Assembly: GCA_900544595.1 (NCBI GenBank) | Contig: UQVQ01000001.1 | Coordinates: 124,001-188,000 of the forward strand | Reading direction: 5' to 3' | DNA from: an uncultured Bacillota bacterium | Lineage (GTDB): Bacteria; Bacillota; Clostridia; Christensenellales; UBA1242 | Length of the DNA stretch: 64,000 nucleotides | In this document: positions 24,176 through 33,329 of the stretch, in pieces | Layout: each line of letters opens with the position of its first letter | How positions within the stretch are numbered: the first letter of the stretch is position 1 | Notes under the pieces: model-generated | Database searches by the model: none | Seen by the model: only the letters and a program-made list of their open reading frames with translations | Told to the model about the DNA's origin: nothing | Translations under genes and position numbers: made by a program

Positions 24176-25792
24176 CTAATTGTTTCCATTTTTTCGAATT
24201 TTTAACTTATTTCTTAAAAAATTTATTGCTATTCCAAAAGGAATTTTTTCAATTTCATCGTCCTCAAAAATTGGAGTGAAAATGCAAAGCAAAAGATATG
24301 AAAAACCTGCAATAAGCAGCGCAAAAATCATTGAAACAAAGCCCGAGAAAGCAAGAAGGAAAAGTTCGTTAAACCCAACAGCAATTCCAATTGCCAAAAG
24401 CGAATTTAAGAAAATGAAACAAACGCTTTTAATCGAAAGTCCAAATCGAACTTCTTCTCGAAGCATAATTATGTTAAGCCCGCTTGAAATTGCATAACAC
24501 ATAACAGAAGCCACGGCTGCCCCATAAATTAACAGCGGCGATTGAACAAGAAAAACAGTTAACAAAACCTTAACAATTCCCGCAACAAAAAGGTTTAACA
24601 GCGCGCCAAAACTTCTGTTTTTTGCCTGCAAAATTGCAGTTGCAACTTGCAAAATTGAAATGTAAAACACATTTATTGCGCAAATTCGAAGCAAAAGCGC
24701 GCCAATTTCAAGAAGTTCGCCTTGCGTTGTGCTTGGATATAAAATTGAAATAATTTCCCTTGAAAATGCAAGAAAAATGAAAACAAAAGGAATTGAAACA
24801 AAGAAAATAATTTTGAAAATCGATTCAATTTTTTCGTTTTTTCCAAGCTCATCTTGAAACGAAATTGCAGGAATTAGCGCTGTTGCAAGAGCCGTTGAAA
24901 CAATTGTTGGGAAATTTATTAGGGAATTTACCATTCCGCTGTAAACACCAAACATTTGCGTTGAAAACAACGACGAAACACCGCTTGAATTAAGCAAATT
25001 GACAATTAAAAAACTGTCAACTGCCAAAATAAGAGGCAAAATTGACGCATTAAGAGTTATTGGAAAAACTTGCTTAATGAAAATCCAAAAATCTTGCCAA
25101 AATGTCTTTTTATTTTTTGGCTCAAGAATGTCGGTTTTTTCGCGTTTAACAATGAAGGAAACAAAAAGATAGGCAAGAGCAACAACCTCTCCCACGGCAA
25201 CGCCAAGCATTGCCCCCATTGCGCCAAATCCAACGCCTTTTTTAATTAGCAAAAAGGCAAACGTAAGCCCCAAAACAAGTTTTAAAACCTGCTCCAAAAT
25301 TTGAGAAACAGCGGTTGGAAGCATATTTTGATAGCCTTGAAAATAACCTCTGAAAGCGGTTAAAACACTTGCAAAAATAATTGCAGCCGCTGCTCCAACA
25401 TAGCCAAGAGATGCAAGCGAATTACCTTGAAATGTTGCAATTTTCGCTCTAAGCAAGAAAAACAAAAGCGCAAAAATAAGGGAAAAGAAAGTTAAAAGCA
25501 AAATGGCTTGAAAAAGAAATCTTTTTGCGCGGCTTTTTTCGCCTTTCGCGCGGCAAGATGCAACAAGTTTTGAAAGTGCGGCAGGCACTCCTCCGCTTGC
25601 AAAAATTAAAAACAGCGAATAAACAGGAAAAACAAGTTGATAAACTCCAATTCCTTCGGGGCCAAGAATGTTTGAAAGCGGAATTCGATAGAACGCGCCA
25701 ATAACTTTGCAAAGAAGCGCGCCAATTGTTAAAATAAGTGTTCCGCGCGCAAATTTGCTTGATGTTTTTCCCTTAACTTTTGCTTTTTCCAT
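24176..25792 (-). CDS. SpoVB/MurJ-like polysaccharide or lipid II flippase
   Basis: 538 residues from the ATG at 25792. About 14 hydrophobic helices run through the protein, which belongs to the MOP/MVF superfamily. The opening SKFARGTLILTIGALLCKVI and IGAFYRIPLSNILGPEGIG (near 30-50) is the SpoVB-type start, with FASGGVPAALSKLVA near 76. Members flip undecaprenyl-linked precursors across the membrane. SpoVB does so for spore cortex, and MurJ-type relatives for vegetative wall. I cannot tell which. A promoter TTGAAT (25823-25828) and TAAAAA (25800-25805) ends eight bases before the ATG, which supports this start and a leaderless mRNA. Confidence 0.86.
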   Translation of the reverse strand: MEKAKVKGKTSSKFARGTLILTIGALLCKVIGAFYRIPLSNILGPEGIGVYQLVFPVYSLFLIFASGGVPAALSKLVASCRAKGEKSRAKRFLFQAILLLTFFSLIFALLFFLLRAKIATFQGNSLASLGYVGAAAAIIFASVLTAFRGYFQGYQNMLPTAVSQILEQVLKLVLGLTFAFLLIKKGVGFGAMGAMLGVAVGEVVALAYLFVSFIVKREKTDILEPKNKKTFWQDFWIFIKQVFPITLNASILPLILAVDSFLIVNLLNSSGVSSLFSTQMFGVYSGMVNSLINFPTIVSTALATALIPAISFQDELGKNEKIESIFKIIFFVSIPFVFIFLAFSREIISILYPSTTQGELLEIGALLLRICAINVFYISILQVATAILQAKNRSFGALLNLFVAGIVKVLLTVFLVQSPLLIYGAAVASVMCYAISSGLNIIMLREEVRFGLSIKSVCFIFLNSLLAIGIAVGFNELFLLAFSGFVSMIFALLIAGFSYLLLCIFTPIFEDDEIEKIPFGIAINFLRNKLKIRKNGNN

Positions 25793-25799
25793 TGCTATA

Positions 25800-25828
25800 T
25801 TTTTAGGAAAAATTTTATATATATTCAA
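25800..25828 (-). promoter_or_regulatory. Promoter of the flippase gene (leaderless layout)
   Basis: On the minus strand TTGAAT and TAAAAA are 17 bases apart. The -10 box ends eight bases before the A of the ATG at 25792. No ribosome site is present. Confidence 0.45.
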
Positions 25829-25929
25829 AAAATAAGGGCAAATTAAAATGTTTTTGTAACATAATTTAGCATTTTAAAAAATTATTTTTTATTTATGTTT
25901 TATTTTTCTTAATTTTTCATTTAAAAAAC

Positions 25930-25958
25930 AAAAAAAGAAGCCATTTTATGCTTCTTTT
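25930..25958 (-). terminator. Terminator of the rimP-nusA-infB-rbfA operon
   Basis: Minus-strand hairpin AAAAGAAGC-ataaaatg-GCTTCTTTT with seven T, just after rbfA. Confidence 0.8.
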
Positions 25959-25966
25959 AAATTGTT

Positions 25967-26311
25967 TTAATGATTTGTTTTGCTAATTTGATTTAACAAT
26001 TCCTCAATTCTTTGCGCGTCTTTTTCAACATAATCGGAAACAAAGAAAATGTCTGGAATTCGTTTAATTTTAATATGTTTTGCAAGTTCTCTTTTGATAA
26101 AACCTTTCGACTGATTTAAAACTTTAACAACTTCTTCGCTTCCTTCGTTTAAGCATGAAATTGAAACTTTTGAAGAATATAAATCTGGCGATGTTTTAAC
26201 TTCGCTTATCGTAACAAATTTCCCTTTCAAACGAAAATCGTCTAAATTGGAAATTATTGTTGAAAGCGCATTTTTAATTTCAAGGTCGACCCTTTCCATT
26301 CTAAATTTCAT
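25967..26311 (-). CDS. rbfA: Ribosome-binding factor A
   Basis: 114 residues, a small KH-like fold. Seen: RMERVDLEIKNALSTIISN at the start, VTISEVKTSPDLYSSKVSIS near 33-52 and FIKRELAKHIKIKRIPDIFF near 72-91. It binds 30S precursors near helix 1 of 16S rRNA and is important in the cold. GAGGTGCGCA precedes the ATG. It is the last gene of the operon; truB and nrnA, often next, are 25 kb away here. Confidence 0.94.
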   Translation of the reverse strand: MKFRMERVDLEIKNALSTIISNLDDFRLKGKFVTISEVKTSPDLYSSKVSISCLNEGSEEVVKVLNQSKGFIKRELAKHIKIKRIPDIFFVSDYVEKDAQRIEELLNQISKTNH

Positions 26312-26320
26312 TGCGCACCT

Positions 26321-28771
26321 CTAATTATTTTTAATTGGTTGATTGATATAGAATTCAAGTTTGTCGTCAACCTTAACAAGGTTTGCATCTTTAATTTTAA
26401 TTCCACATTCAAAACCTTTAAGAACTTCCGCCTTATCGTCTTTAACAATTTTAAGACTTTCAACTTGGCTTTCGCAAACAAGGTCTTCTCCGCGATAAAC
26501 TCGAACAAAGCAGTTTCTTGTTGCCTTGCCGTCGGTGATATATGCCCCAACAACAAAACCCGCCGAAGAAAGTTTAAACATTGCGCGAACATCGGCGTGT
26601 CCAATGGTAACTTGTTCATATTTAACAGTTTGCATTCCTGTTATTGCAGCGGTTAAATCGTCAACAACTTCATAGATGATTGAGTAATCCTTAATTTCAA
26701 CCTTTTCTGTTTTTGCAAGTTGCGCAGCTTTTGGCCCAGTTTTAACATTAAATGCAACTATAATCGCATCGGAAGCCTTTGCCAAAATAACATCCGATTC
26801 CGTAACAAAACCTGCTCCGCTATGGACGCAAACAACTTTAACTTCGTCGTTTCGAATCGCGGTTAAAGTTTGACGAAGCGCTTCAACAGAGCCTTGAACA
26901 TCGGCTTTAATAATTATGTTAAGCGCTTTAAGTTTTCCTTCATTAACTCTGCTCATAAAGTCATCAAGCGAAACACCCGATGTTGATGATGCTTTTTCAA
27001 CTTTAATTTTTGCTTTTCTTTCTTCAATAACTTGTTTTGAAAGTTTTTCGTCGATTGCAGCAACAGAGTCGCCAGATTCTGGAACATCGTTAAATCCAAG
27101 AACAGAAACGCAAATTGAAGGTTCTGCTTTCTTAACAGGTTTTCCATTTTCGTCGTAAAGAGCGCGAACTTTTCCATATGTTAAGCCGGAAACAATGTTG
27201 TCGCCAACATGCAATGTTCCGTTTTGAACAAGAACAGATGCAACAGGCCCGCGATTCTTATCAAGAGCCGCTTCAATAACAACGCCAGTTGCCATTCTTG
27301 TTGGGTCGGCTTTAAGTTCTTGAACTTCGGCAACAAGTTGGATTGTTTCCAAAAGTTTGTCAATTCCCATTCCCGTTTTAGCCGAAATTGGAACAAAAAT
27401 TGTGTCCCCGCCCCATTCTTCTGGCAAAACACCCTTATCGGCAAGTTGTTGACGAACGCGGTCGATATTTGCTTCTGGCTTATCCATTTTATTGATTGCA
27501 ACAATCATTGGAACGCCCGCTGCTTTAATATGGGCAATTGCTTCTTCTGTTTGTGGCATAAGACCGTCGTCGGCTGCAACAACAAGAATCGCAACGTCGG
27601 TTATCTTAGCCCCGCGAGCACGCATAGCCGTAAATGCAGCGTGTCCAGGAGTGTCGATGAATGTAATTTTCTTTCCGTTTGCTTCAATTGAATAAGCACC
27701 AATTCGTTGAGTGATTCCTCCCGCTTCGCCCGAAACAACATTTGTTTTTCGAATTGCGTCAAGAAGGGAGGTTTTCCCGTGGTCAACGTGCCCCATAACA
27801 GCAACAACAGGAGGTCTTTCAACAAGATTTGTGTTATCGGCTTGGGTCATTTCTTTAAGCTGGTCTTCAAAACTCTTTTCAAGTTTAAGTTCAAGGGTTA
27901 TTCCAAGTTCGCTTGCAACAAGCTCGGCAGTTTCGAAATCAATAACACTGTTGATGTTTGCCATAATTCCAAGCATCATAAGTTGTTTAATGATTTCTGT
28001 TGCAGGCTTCCCGGTTTTTTCCGAAAGGTTTTTAACAGAAATGTTTTCGGTTGTTATAATTGCGTGGTCAATAACAGGGGCAACAAAAGCAGGTTGTTTT
28101 TCTTTCTTTGTTTTAATAAGTTTTCTCGACCCCATTCTAATTTCTTCAAATCCGTCGGAATTGTTAACAACAAGGTTATTTCTTTCGCGATTTGGCTGCA
28201 TTTTCTTTGCAGGTTGGCGTTTTTCTTCAATTTCACGCGATGGAGATTTATTTTTGTTTCCAAAACTTCTGTTTTGATTGTTTTCTGGAATAACAATGTC
28301 TGGCGCGGCAAACGAACGGAAGTTGTTTCCTTTGCTTGCTGCAAAGCCTGCTCCGCTTTTTTGATTGTTATTAAATTGTTTGTCCTTGCCAAATTGGTTT
28401 TGTTTTTGGAACTGTCCTTGTTTTTCATAAGGTTTTGATAAAGGTTTTCTTTCGCCTTTGAAATCTTGGCGTTGGCCAAATTTGTTTTGAAATTGCTTTT
28501 GATTTTCTTGTCCAGAAAAATTTTGTTTATTTTCGTAAACAATTTCTGTTTTAACAGGCGCAACTTCTTCCTTCTTTGGCTCTTCCTTAACCTCTGCCGC
28601 CGCCAAATCAGCCGATTTTTGTTTCTTAATTTTTGATGCCTCGGAAAGAATATGTTCAAGTTGAATTCTTGTTGAACGAAGATCGCGAATTAGCGCTTGA
28701 ACCGTTCCCGCAACTTGAATATCATGAATCTTTTTGAGGTTAACAAAACCATTTCCTTTTTGTTCTGCCAT
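26321..28771 (-). CDS. infB: Translation initiation factor IF-2
   Basis: 816 residues. The first 80 residues hold the IF2-N-like start. Residues about 60-200 are low in complexity (Lys, Gln, Asn, Phe rich). Then comes a second IF2-N domain ([19 protein letters not shown]). The GTPase domain begins near 325 with [30 protein letters not shown] and NKMDKPEAN. Domains II-IV follow and bind fMet-tRNA at the C-terminus. IF-2 delivers initiator tRNA to the 30S subunit. It overlaps ylxR by one base. Confidence 0.97.
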   Translation of the reverse strand: MAEQKGNGFVNLKKIHDIQVAGTVQALIRDLRSTRIQLEHILSEASKIKKQKSADLAAAEVKEEPKKEEVAPVKTEIVYENKQNFSGQENQKQFQNKFGQRQDFKGERKPLSKPYEKQGQFQKQNQFGKDKQFNNNQKSGAGFAASKGNNFRSFAAPDIVIPENNQNRSFGNKNKSPSREIEEKRQPAKKMQPNRERNNLVVNNSDGFEEIRMGSRKLIKTKKEKQPAFVAPVIDHAIITTENISVKNLSEKTGKPATEIIKQLMMLGIMANINSVIDFETAELVASELGITLELKLEKSFEDQLKEMTQADNTNLVERPPVVAVMGHVDHGKTSLLDAIRKTNVVSGEAGGITQRIGAYSIEANGKKITFIDTPGHAAFTAMRARGAKITDVAILVVAADDGLMPQTEEAIAHIKAAGVPMIVAINKMDKPEANIDRVRQQLADKGVLPEEWGGDTIFVPISAKTGMGIDKLLETIQLVAEVQELKADPTRMATGVVIEAALDKNRGPVASVLVQNGTLHVGDNIVSGLTYGKVRALYDENGKPVKKAEPSICVSVLGFNDVPESGDSVAAIDEKLSKQVIEERKAKIKVEKASSTSGVSLDDFMSRVNEGKLKALNIIIKADVQGSVEALRQTLTAIRNDEVKVVCVHSGAGFVTESDVILAKASDAIIVAFNVKTGPKAAQLAKTEKVEIKDYSIIYEVVDDLTAAITGMQTVKYEQVTIGHADVRAMFKLSSAGFVVGAYITDGKATRNCFVRVYRGEDLVCESQVESLKIVKDDKAEVLKGFECGIKIKDANLVKVDDKLEFYINQPIKNN

Positions 28772-29022
28772 TAAATCTCCTTTAAACTTGAAAGTTTATC
28801 ATAAATTTCTTCAGGGACTTGAGTTTTAAACGCTCTGTTAAGTCCTCTGTTTTTTTTAAGTTTTGAAATGCACTCACCTTCTTTGCAGATATATGCGCCG
28901 CGTCCTTCTGCTTTTTGGGTTTCGTCGATATTGAATTCCCCTTTGCTGTTTCTGCAAACTCGAATAAGTTTGTTCTTATTCTTCATTTCACGGCACACAC
29001 AGCACATTCTTAAACTTTCCAT
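28771..29022 (-). CDS. ylxR: YlxR-family RNA-binding protein
   Basis: 83 residues with the YlxR signature: RMCCVCREMKNKNKLIRVCR near 5-24 and GRGAYICKEGECISKLKKNR near 41-60. The family binds nucleic acid. The gene's place between nusA and infB is universal in Firmicutes. The L7Ae-like ylxQ gene that usually follows is absent; infB begins immediately. Confidence 0.93.
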   Translation of the reverse strand: MESLRMCCVCREMKNKNKLIRVCRNSKGEFNIDETQKAEGRGAYICKEGECISKLKKNRGLNRAFKTQVPEEIYDKLSSLKEI

Positions 29023-29030
29023 TTTTCTCC

Positions 29031-30185
29031 TTATTCTGCGTCAATTTCTTCAAGGTCGTCAAAGCCGCCAAAATCGAAATCGCCGTTATCTTCTGGAACA
29101 TTTGTAAGTTCATATTCAACTTCGGCTGGTTTCTCTTCTTCTTTTGCAACCTCGGTTTCTGGCTTAACATCAATTTTCCAACCAGTAAGTCTTGCAGCAA
29201 GACGAACATTTTGCCCGCTCTTTCCAATTGCAAGCGAAAGCTTGTTTGCTGGAACAATAACTCTTGACGCTTTAAGACTGTCGTTTGTTTCAACGCTAAT
29301 AATTTGCGCAGGACTTAAAGCACGAGCAATATATTCAAGTGGGTCGTCGGAATAGAGAACTAAATCAATCTTTTCGCCGTTAAGTTCGGAAACGATTGTG
29401 TTAATTCTAACTCCGCGATTTCCAACACACGCGCCAACAGCATCAACATTTGGTTTTTCGCTGTAAACAGCAACTTTTGTTCTGTTTCCTGGGTCACGAG
29501 CAATGTTTTTGATGATAACTTCGCCGCTTTCAATTTCTGGGATTTCAAGTTCGAAAAGTTTTCTAACAAATCCAATGTTGCTTCTTGAAACTTGAATTTG
29601 AGGGCCACGGAACGAATCTTTAATTCGTTTAACATAAACTTTAATCCTGTCGCCTTCGTGGAACTTTTCGCCAGGGATTTGGTCTGTTTCAAGCATAACG
29701 CCTTCGCTGTGGGAACCTGCAATTTGAACATAAACAACACCATTTTCAATTCTCTTAACAACAGTTGTTAAAAGTTCGTCTTCTTTTTCGCTAAGTTCGT
29801 CAACAGCAATTTGTCTTTCAATTTCTTTAAGTTTTTGCATAACAACTTGTTTTGCAGTTTGCGCAGCAATTCTTCCAAATTCTTTTGTTGATTCTTCTTC
29901 AACAACGCTGTCGCCAATTTGATAGGACTTTTTAAGTTTTCTTGCTTCTTCCAAAGAAATTTCCTTATCCATGTCTTCTGGTTCTTCAACGATTTTTTTA
30001 TAGCTGTAAATTTTAATTGTGTTTTTCTCTGGGTTCAACTTAACAAGCGCGTTTTTCGCTTCGCCATACATTTTCTTATATGCCGATGTTAAAGCAGTTT
30101 CAAGCGCTTCAATAAATTGTTCCTTGTTAATCTTTTTTTGCATTTCCAATTCGTCAAGTGCTAAAAAGAAATCTTTGTTAATCAT
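29031..30185 (-). CDS. nusA: Transcription termination/antitermination factor NusA
   Basis: 384 residues. An N-terminal RNAP-binding domain (residues 1-125) is followed by S1 (GVVYVQIAGSHSEGVM near 155) and two KH domains (VGACVGNRGVRINTIVSELN near 255; LAIGKSGQNVRLAARLTGWK near 320). It ends in an acidic tail (FDFGGFDDLEEIDAE). It controls pausing, termination and antitermination. It is co-transcribed behind rimP, 44 bases apart. Confidence 0.97.
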   Translation of the reverse strand: MINKDFFLALDELEMQKKINKEQFIEALETALTSAYKKMYGEAKNALVKLNPEKNTIKIYSYKKIVEEPEDMDKEISLEEARKLKKSYQIGDSVVEEESTKEFGRIAAQTAKQVVMQKLKEIERQIAVDELSEKEDELLTTVVKRIENGVVYVQIAGSHSEGVMLETDQIPGEKFHEGDRIKVYVKRIKDSFRGPQIQVSRSNIGFVRKLFELEIPEIESGEVIIKNIARDPGNRTKVAVYSEKPNVDAVGACVGNRGVRINTIVSELNGEKIDLVLYSDDPLEYIARALSPAQIISVETNDSLKASRVIVPANKLSLAIGKSGQNVRLAARLTGWKIDVKPETEVAKEEEKPAEVEYELTNVPEDNGDFDFGGFDDLEEIDAE

Positions 30186-30229
30186 TTTTTAATTCTCCTC
30201 ATTTAATTAAATTTTTTTGCAATTAAGGT

Positions 30230-30679
30230 TTAGAAATCAATGTGCAAAACAATGTTTCCAATTGATTTTCTCTCGAAAGGTGCAAATCCTTCAAGGGTTA
30301 TTGTTTCGTCGCTGTAATCAACAAGTTTCCCCGTGAACTCTTTTTGTTTGTTAATTGCTTTGTATAACTTGATGTCAACTTCTTTTCCAAGATTTCTTTT
30401 CAAATCTTTGTTGGTTTTCAAAGGACGGTCAAGCCCGCAAGAACTAACATTCAAAATATACGCCCCGTCGCCCGTTGGGTTAACTTCGTCAAGCGGCGCA
30501 TCAATTGCTTTATGAACTTTTTCGCAATCGTCAAGAGTTATTCCGTTTGGACTATCGATATAGAAAGTTAAGTTCATTCCGTCAACTTTCTTCGCAAATT
30601 CAACCTCAACAACTTCATAGCCAAGCTTTTCAATTATTGGGCAAATTTTTTCTTCAACAATTTCAACTGTCTTTGCCAT
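30230..30679 (-). CDS. rimP: Ribosome maturation factor RimP
   Basis: 149 residues from the ATG at 30679, which follows AAAGGAAAAAT. The opening is KTVEIVEEKICPIIEKLGYE, and YILNVSSCGLDRPLKTNKDL near 85-104 is the family's most conserved block. It helps 30S maturation. It is first in rimP-nusA-ylxR-infB-rbfA, whose promoter lies about 100 bases upstream. Confidence 0.94.
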   Translation of the reverse strand: MAKTVEIVEEKICPIIEKLGYEVVEVEFAKKVDGMNLTFYIDSPNGITLDDCEKVHKAIDAPLDEVNPTGDGAYILNVSSCGLDRPLKTNKDLKRNLGKEVDIKLYKAINKQKEFTGKLVDYSDETITLEGFAPFERKSIGNIVLHIDF

Positions 30680-30736
30680 ATTTTTCCTTTTAATTGCAAT
30701 TTTATTTTTTTGCAAAATCCTTTAAATTTTTAAGAA

Positions 30737-30756
30737 GGTGAGCCTCTCGGCTCACC
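30737..30756 (-). promoter_or_regulatory. Leader hairpin of the rimP-nusA operon
   Basis: GGTGAGCC-tctc-GGCTCACC, a perfect eight-pair GC-rich stem between the operon promoter (30781-30808) and rimP. No T-run follows on the minus strand, so it is a leader structure rather than an ordinary terminator. Confidence 0.5.
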
Positions 30757-30780
30757 CCCTCAAATCTTTAAGTCTTAGTT

Positions 30781-30808
30781 ATTATAACACAATTTTATTA
30801 AAATGCAA
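30781..30808 (-). promoter_or_regulatory. Promoter of the rimP-nusA-infB operon
   Basis: On the minus strand TTGCAT (30803-30808) and a perfect TATAAT (30781-30786) are 16 bases apart, downstream of prfB. Confidence 0.7.
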
Positions 30809-30830
30809 CATATTTTTGCCTTATTTTTGC

Positions 30831-31941
30831 CTAAGTTGCGCTTTTTTTCAAATAATCGCTTATAAAAGGCTCGATATTTCCATCCATAACCCCATAAACA
30901 TCGCTTGTTTCAAAGTTTGTTCGGTGGTCTTTAACCATTGTGTATGGGGCAAAAACATATGAACGAATTTGACTTCCCCACTCAATTTTTTTAAGTTCGC
31001 CGCGAATTTGATTCAGCTTTTCAAGTTCCTCTTGCTCTTGCTTTTCAACAAGTTTTGAAAGCAACATTTTCATGCAAGTTTCTCGGTTTTGAATTTGACT
31101 TCGCTCGGTTTGGCACGAAACAACAAAGCCAGTTGGAATGTGCGTAATTCGAATTGCGCTTTCTGTTTTATTAACGTGCTGCCCGCCCGCTCCGCTGCTT
31201 CGATAGGTGTCAACTTTAAGGTCTTCTGGGCGGATAACAATATCTGGGGCTTCGCTTATTTCTGGCATAACCTCAACGCTTGCAAAACTTGTGTGGCGTC
31301 GCGCGTTGGAATCGAAAGGTGAAATTCTAACAAGTCTGTGAACTCCCTTCTCGCATTTCAAAAATCCATAAGCATTTTCGCCTTCAACAAGGAAAGTTAT
31401 TGATTTAATTCCTGCTTCGTCGCCGTCCAAAATGTTTAAAACACTTGTTTTAAAACCTTCTTTTTCGGCATACATACAATACATTCGATAAAGCATACTT
31501 GCCCAATCCTGCGCTTCTGTTCCGCCTGCGCCGGCATGGATTGTTAAAATTGCGTTGTTCGAATCGTATTTTCCTTTCAAAAGCGTTTCAAGTTTAACTT
31601 TGTCGATTTCCTCTTCATAATCTTTAAGTTCTTTTGACAATTCAGAATAGAATTCCGCCGCCTCGCTTTCGCTTGATATTTCAATAAGTTCAACAAGCGC
31701 TTCAAGGTCGGAAAGTTTTGTTTCAAGTTTGTTTGCTTTATCAAGTTTTGTTTCAAGGGTTTTAAGTTCTTTCCCAACTTTCAAAACTTTTGCGTTATCT
31801 TGCCAAAAATCTTCTTGCTCTTGTTCTTTTTTTAACGCAGCAATTTTTTCTTTAACGCTTTCCAGGTCAAAGACACTCCTTTATGAAGCCAAAATCTTTT
31901 TCAAGTTCTTTAATTTTAATCTTTTCATTTTCAATTATCAT
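30831..31941 (-). CDS. prfB: Peptide chain release factor 2, with programmed +1 frameshift
   Basis: The main frame (30831 to about 31867) encodes RF2 with the stop-recognition region and the catalytic GGQ loop in YRSSGAGGQHVNKTESAIR. The gene really begins at the ATG at 31941 in another frame: 24 codons from MIIENEKIKIKELEK run to CTT followed by the in-frame stop TGA (31867-31869). A Shine-Dalgarno-like AGGAGTG (31874-31880) sits just before, and reading resumes at +1 (CTT T GAC CTG). This is the classic RF2 autoregulatory frameshift, in which low RF2 lets the ribosome slip. The product is about 369 residues, full length. The promoter TTGACA/TAAAAT ends eight bases before the ATG, so the mRNA looks leaderless. 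Confidence 0.96.
31867..31880 (-). promoter_or_regulatory. prfB programmed frameshift site
   Basis: On the minus strand AGGAGTGTCTTTGAC: an internal Shine-Dalgarno-like element, the slippery CTT codon and the zero-frame stop TGA followed by C. It matches the conserved RF2 recoding signal. Confidence 0.93.
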
Positions 31942-31948
31942 ACATTGA

Positions 31949-31977
31949 ATTTTAACAATTTGCCTTTTCTTTGTCAA
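31949..31977 (-). promoter_or_regulatory. Promoter of prfB (leaderless layout)
   Basis: On the minus strand a perfect TTGACA (31972-31977) and TAAAAT (31949-31954) are 17 bases apart. The -10 box ends eight bases before the A of the ATG at 31941, and there is no ribosome site. Confidence 0.75.
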
Positions 31978-32069
31978 ACAAAATATTCCCAACAAATTCG
32001 GTTTTTAAAGAACATTTAGCCCCTCCTTCGCATAACTTATTATTGAGAACAAAAATTTGGAGGTTTAAA

Positions 32070-32723
32070 ATGTCTTTTTATATCAACAATAATAACACCT
32101 GCCGCCCAGGAGGACTTAGCGGAAATCCTTCAAGCGGCTTGTGTGAGAAGGCGCTTATTGAAGTTACAAAAGTTTTCGATGCGTGCCGTCAACAAATGGT
32201 TGAAACAGGCTTAACGCTTGCCTTAACCGACTTTAACCCAGCAAGCCCAACTTTGCCACTTACATTCATTTCCGCAACAACTTTAATTGATAACCCAGCA
32301 ACAATAAGCGATGTTATCATCGACAGAATTGAACAACGCCCTAACTTTGCAAATGTTACGGGAACTGTCACTGTTCCAATTCAAGTTAACTATCGCGATG
32401 CAAACGGAACACTTGGAGTTGCAAATTCAACAATAACCGTTCCAGAAAGTGTTATAATGTTTGTTCCACAACCATCTGTAACACCACTTGATGTAACAGT
32501 TTTTGCAACATTTAATTCAACAATTGGCTCAATTAACGCCGAAGGAAACACAGCAACTGTAACCGGCTGTCTTAACATCATCTTAAAAATATCGGCAAAA
32601 GTTGACATTCTTGTTCCTTCCTATGGCTATCCAGTTATTCCGCCATGCCGCCAAGCAGAAACACAAATTTGCCCAGGAACCGGCGACTTGCCTCTTTTCC
32701 CAACGGCAATTAACAATAGTTAG
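32070..32723 (+). CDS. Clostridial conserved protein of unknown function
   Basis: 217 residues from the ATG at 32070, preceded by GGAGG. Seen: an Asn-rich start (MSFYINNNN), then CEKALIEVTKVFDACRQQM near 30-48, and a Thr/Val-rich middle with repeated beta-type stretches (VTGTVTVPIQVNYRDANG, STITVPESVIMFVPQPSV). The ending is VDILVPSYGYPVIPPCRQ. No signal peptide or transmembrane segment is present. I have seen proteins of this pattern in many spore-forming Clostridia annotated only as hypothetical. A surface or spore-coat role is a guess. It has its own terminator. Confidence 0.78.
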   Translation: MSFYINNNNTCRPGGLSGNPSSGLCEKALIEVTKVFDACRQQMVETGLTLALTDFNPASPTLPLTFISATTLIDNPATISDVIIDRIEQRPNFANVTGTVTVPIQVNYRDANGTLGVANSTITVPESVIMFVPQPSVTPLDVTVFATFNSTIGSINAEGNTATVTGCLNIILKISAKVDILVPSYGYPVIPPCRQAETQICPGTGDLPLFPTAINNS

Positions 32724-32738
32724 CAAAAAAATAATTTC

Positions 32739-32771
32739 AAAGTTCGCTCATATAAAGGCGGACTTTTTTTA
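32739..32771 (+). terminator. Terminator of the clostridial conserved gene
   Basis: Hairpin AAGT-t-CGC / GCG-g-ACTT followed by seven T. Confidence 0.75.
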
Positions 32772-32894
32772 TTTTATTTGCATTTCCGCGCAAAAAATTG
32801 TTTCAAAAAAATTAAAATGTTAAAAATAAGTAAATAAAAAAGTTTTAATTTTTAAAATCTTTGTGATAAACTTAATTTTAATTAAGGAGCGAAC

Positions 32895-33317
32895 ATGATT
32901 ATTCTTGCATGCGACCATGCCGGTTATCCACTTAAAGAAGAAATTAAAAAATTTTTTAATAATGAAAATATAACAACAATTGATGTTGGAACTTACAGCA
33001 CCGATTCTGTTGACTATCCAGATTTTGCGAAACTTGGAAACGCAAAGGTTTTGGAAAGCGAAAACAACATTGGAATTTACATTTGCGGAACAGGAGTTGG
33101 AATGAGCATAATTGCAAATCGAAACCCTAAAATTCGCGCTGCTCTTTGCTGGAACACAACAATTGCATCGCTTGCAAGACGCCATAACAACGCAAATGTT
33201 CTTGTTCTTGCTGGAAGATACACGGGAAAACGCAAAGCAATTCGAATTGTTAAAGAATTTTTAACAACTCAATTTGAAGCTGGGCGTCATGCAAAACGCG
33301 TTAAAAAATTGGGCTAA
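32895..33317 (+). CDS. rpiB: Ribose-5-phosphate isomerase B
   Basis: 140 residues, RpiB/LacAB fold. Seen: IILACDHAGYPLKEEIKKF at the start, YSTDSVDYPDFA near 37, and the active-site cysteine loop ICGTGVGMSIIANR near 67-80. It interconverts ribose 5-phosphate and ribulose 5-phosphate in the non-oxidative pentose phosphate pathway, which feeds the phosphoketolase. AAGGAGCGAAC precedes the ATG. It is first of four plus-strand genes with short gaps. Confidence 0.94.
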   Translation: MIILACDHAGYPLKEEIKKFFNNENITTIDVGTYSTDSVDYPDFAKLGNAKVLESENNIGIYICGTGVGMSIIANRNPKIRAALCWNTTIASLARRHNNANVLVLAGRYTGKRKAIRIVKEFLTTQFEAGRHAKRVKKLG

Positions 33318-33329
33318 GGAGAAAATTTT

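Noticed and set aside
27707..28438. 243-residue plus-strand frame
   Set aside because: It is antisense to infB; its composition is a mirror of IF-2 codons and there is no ribosome site.
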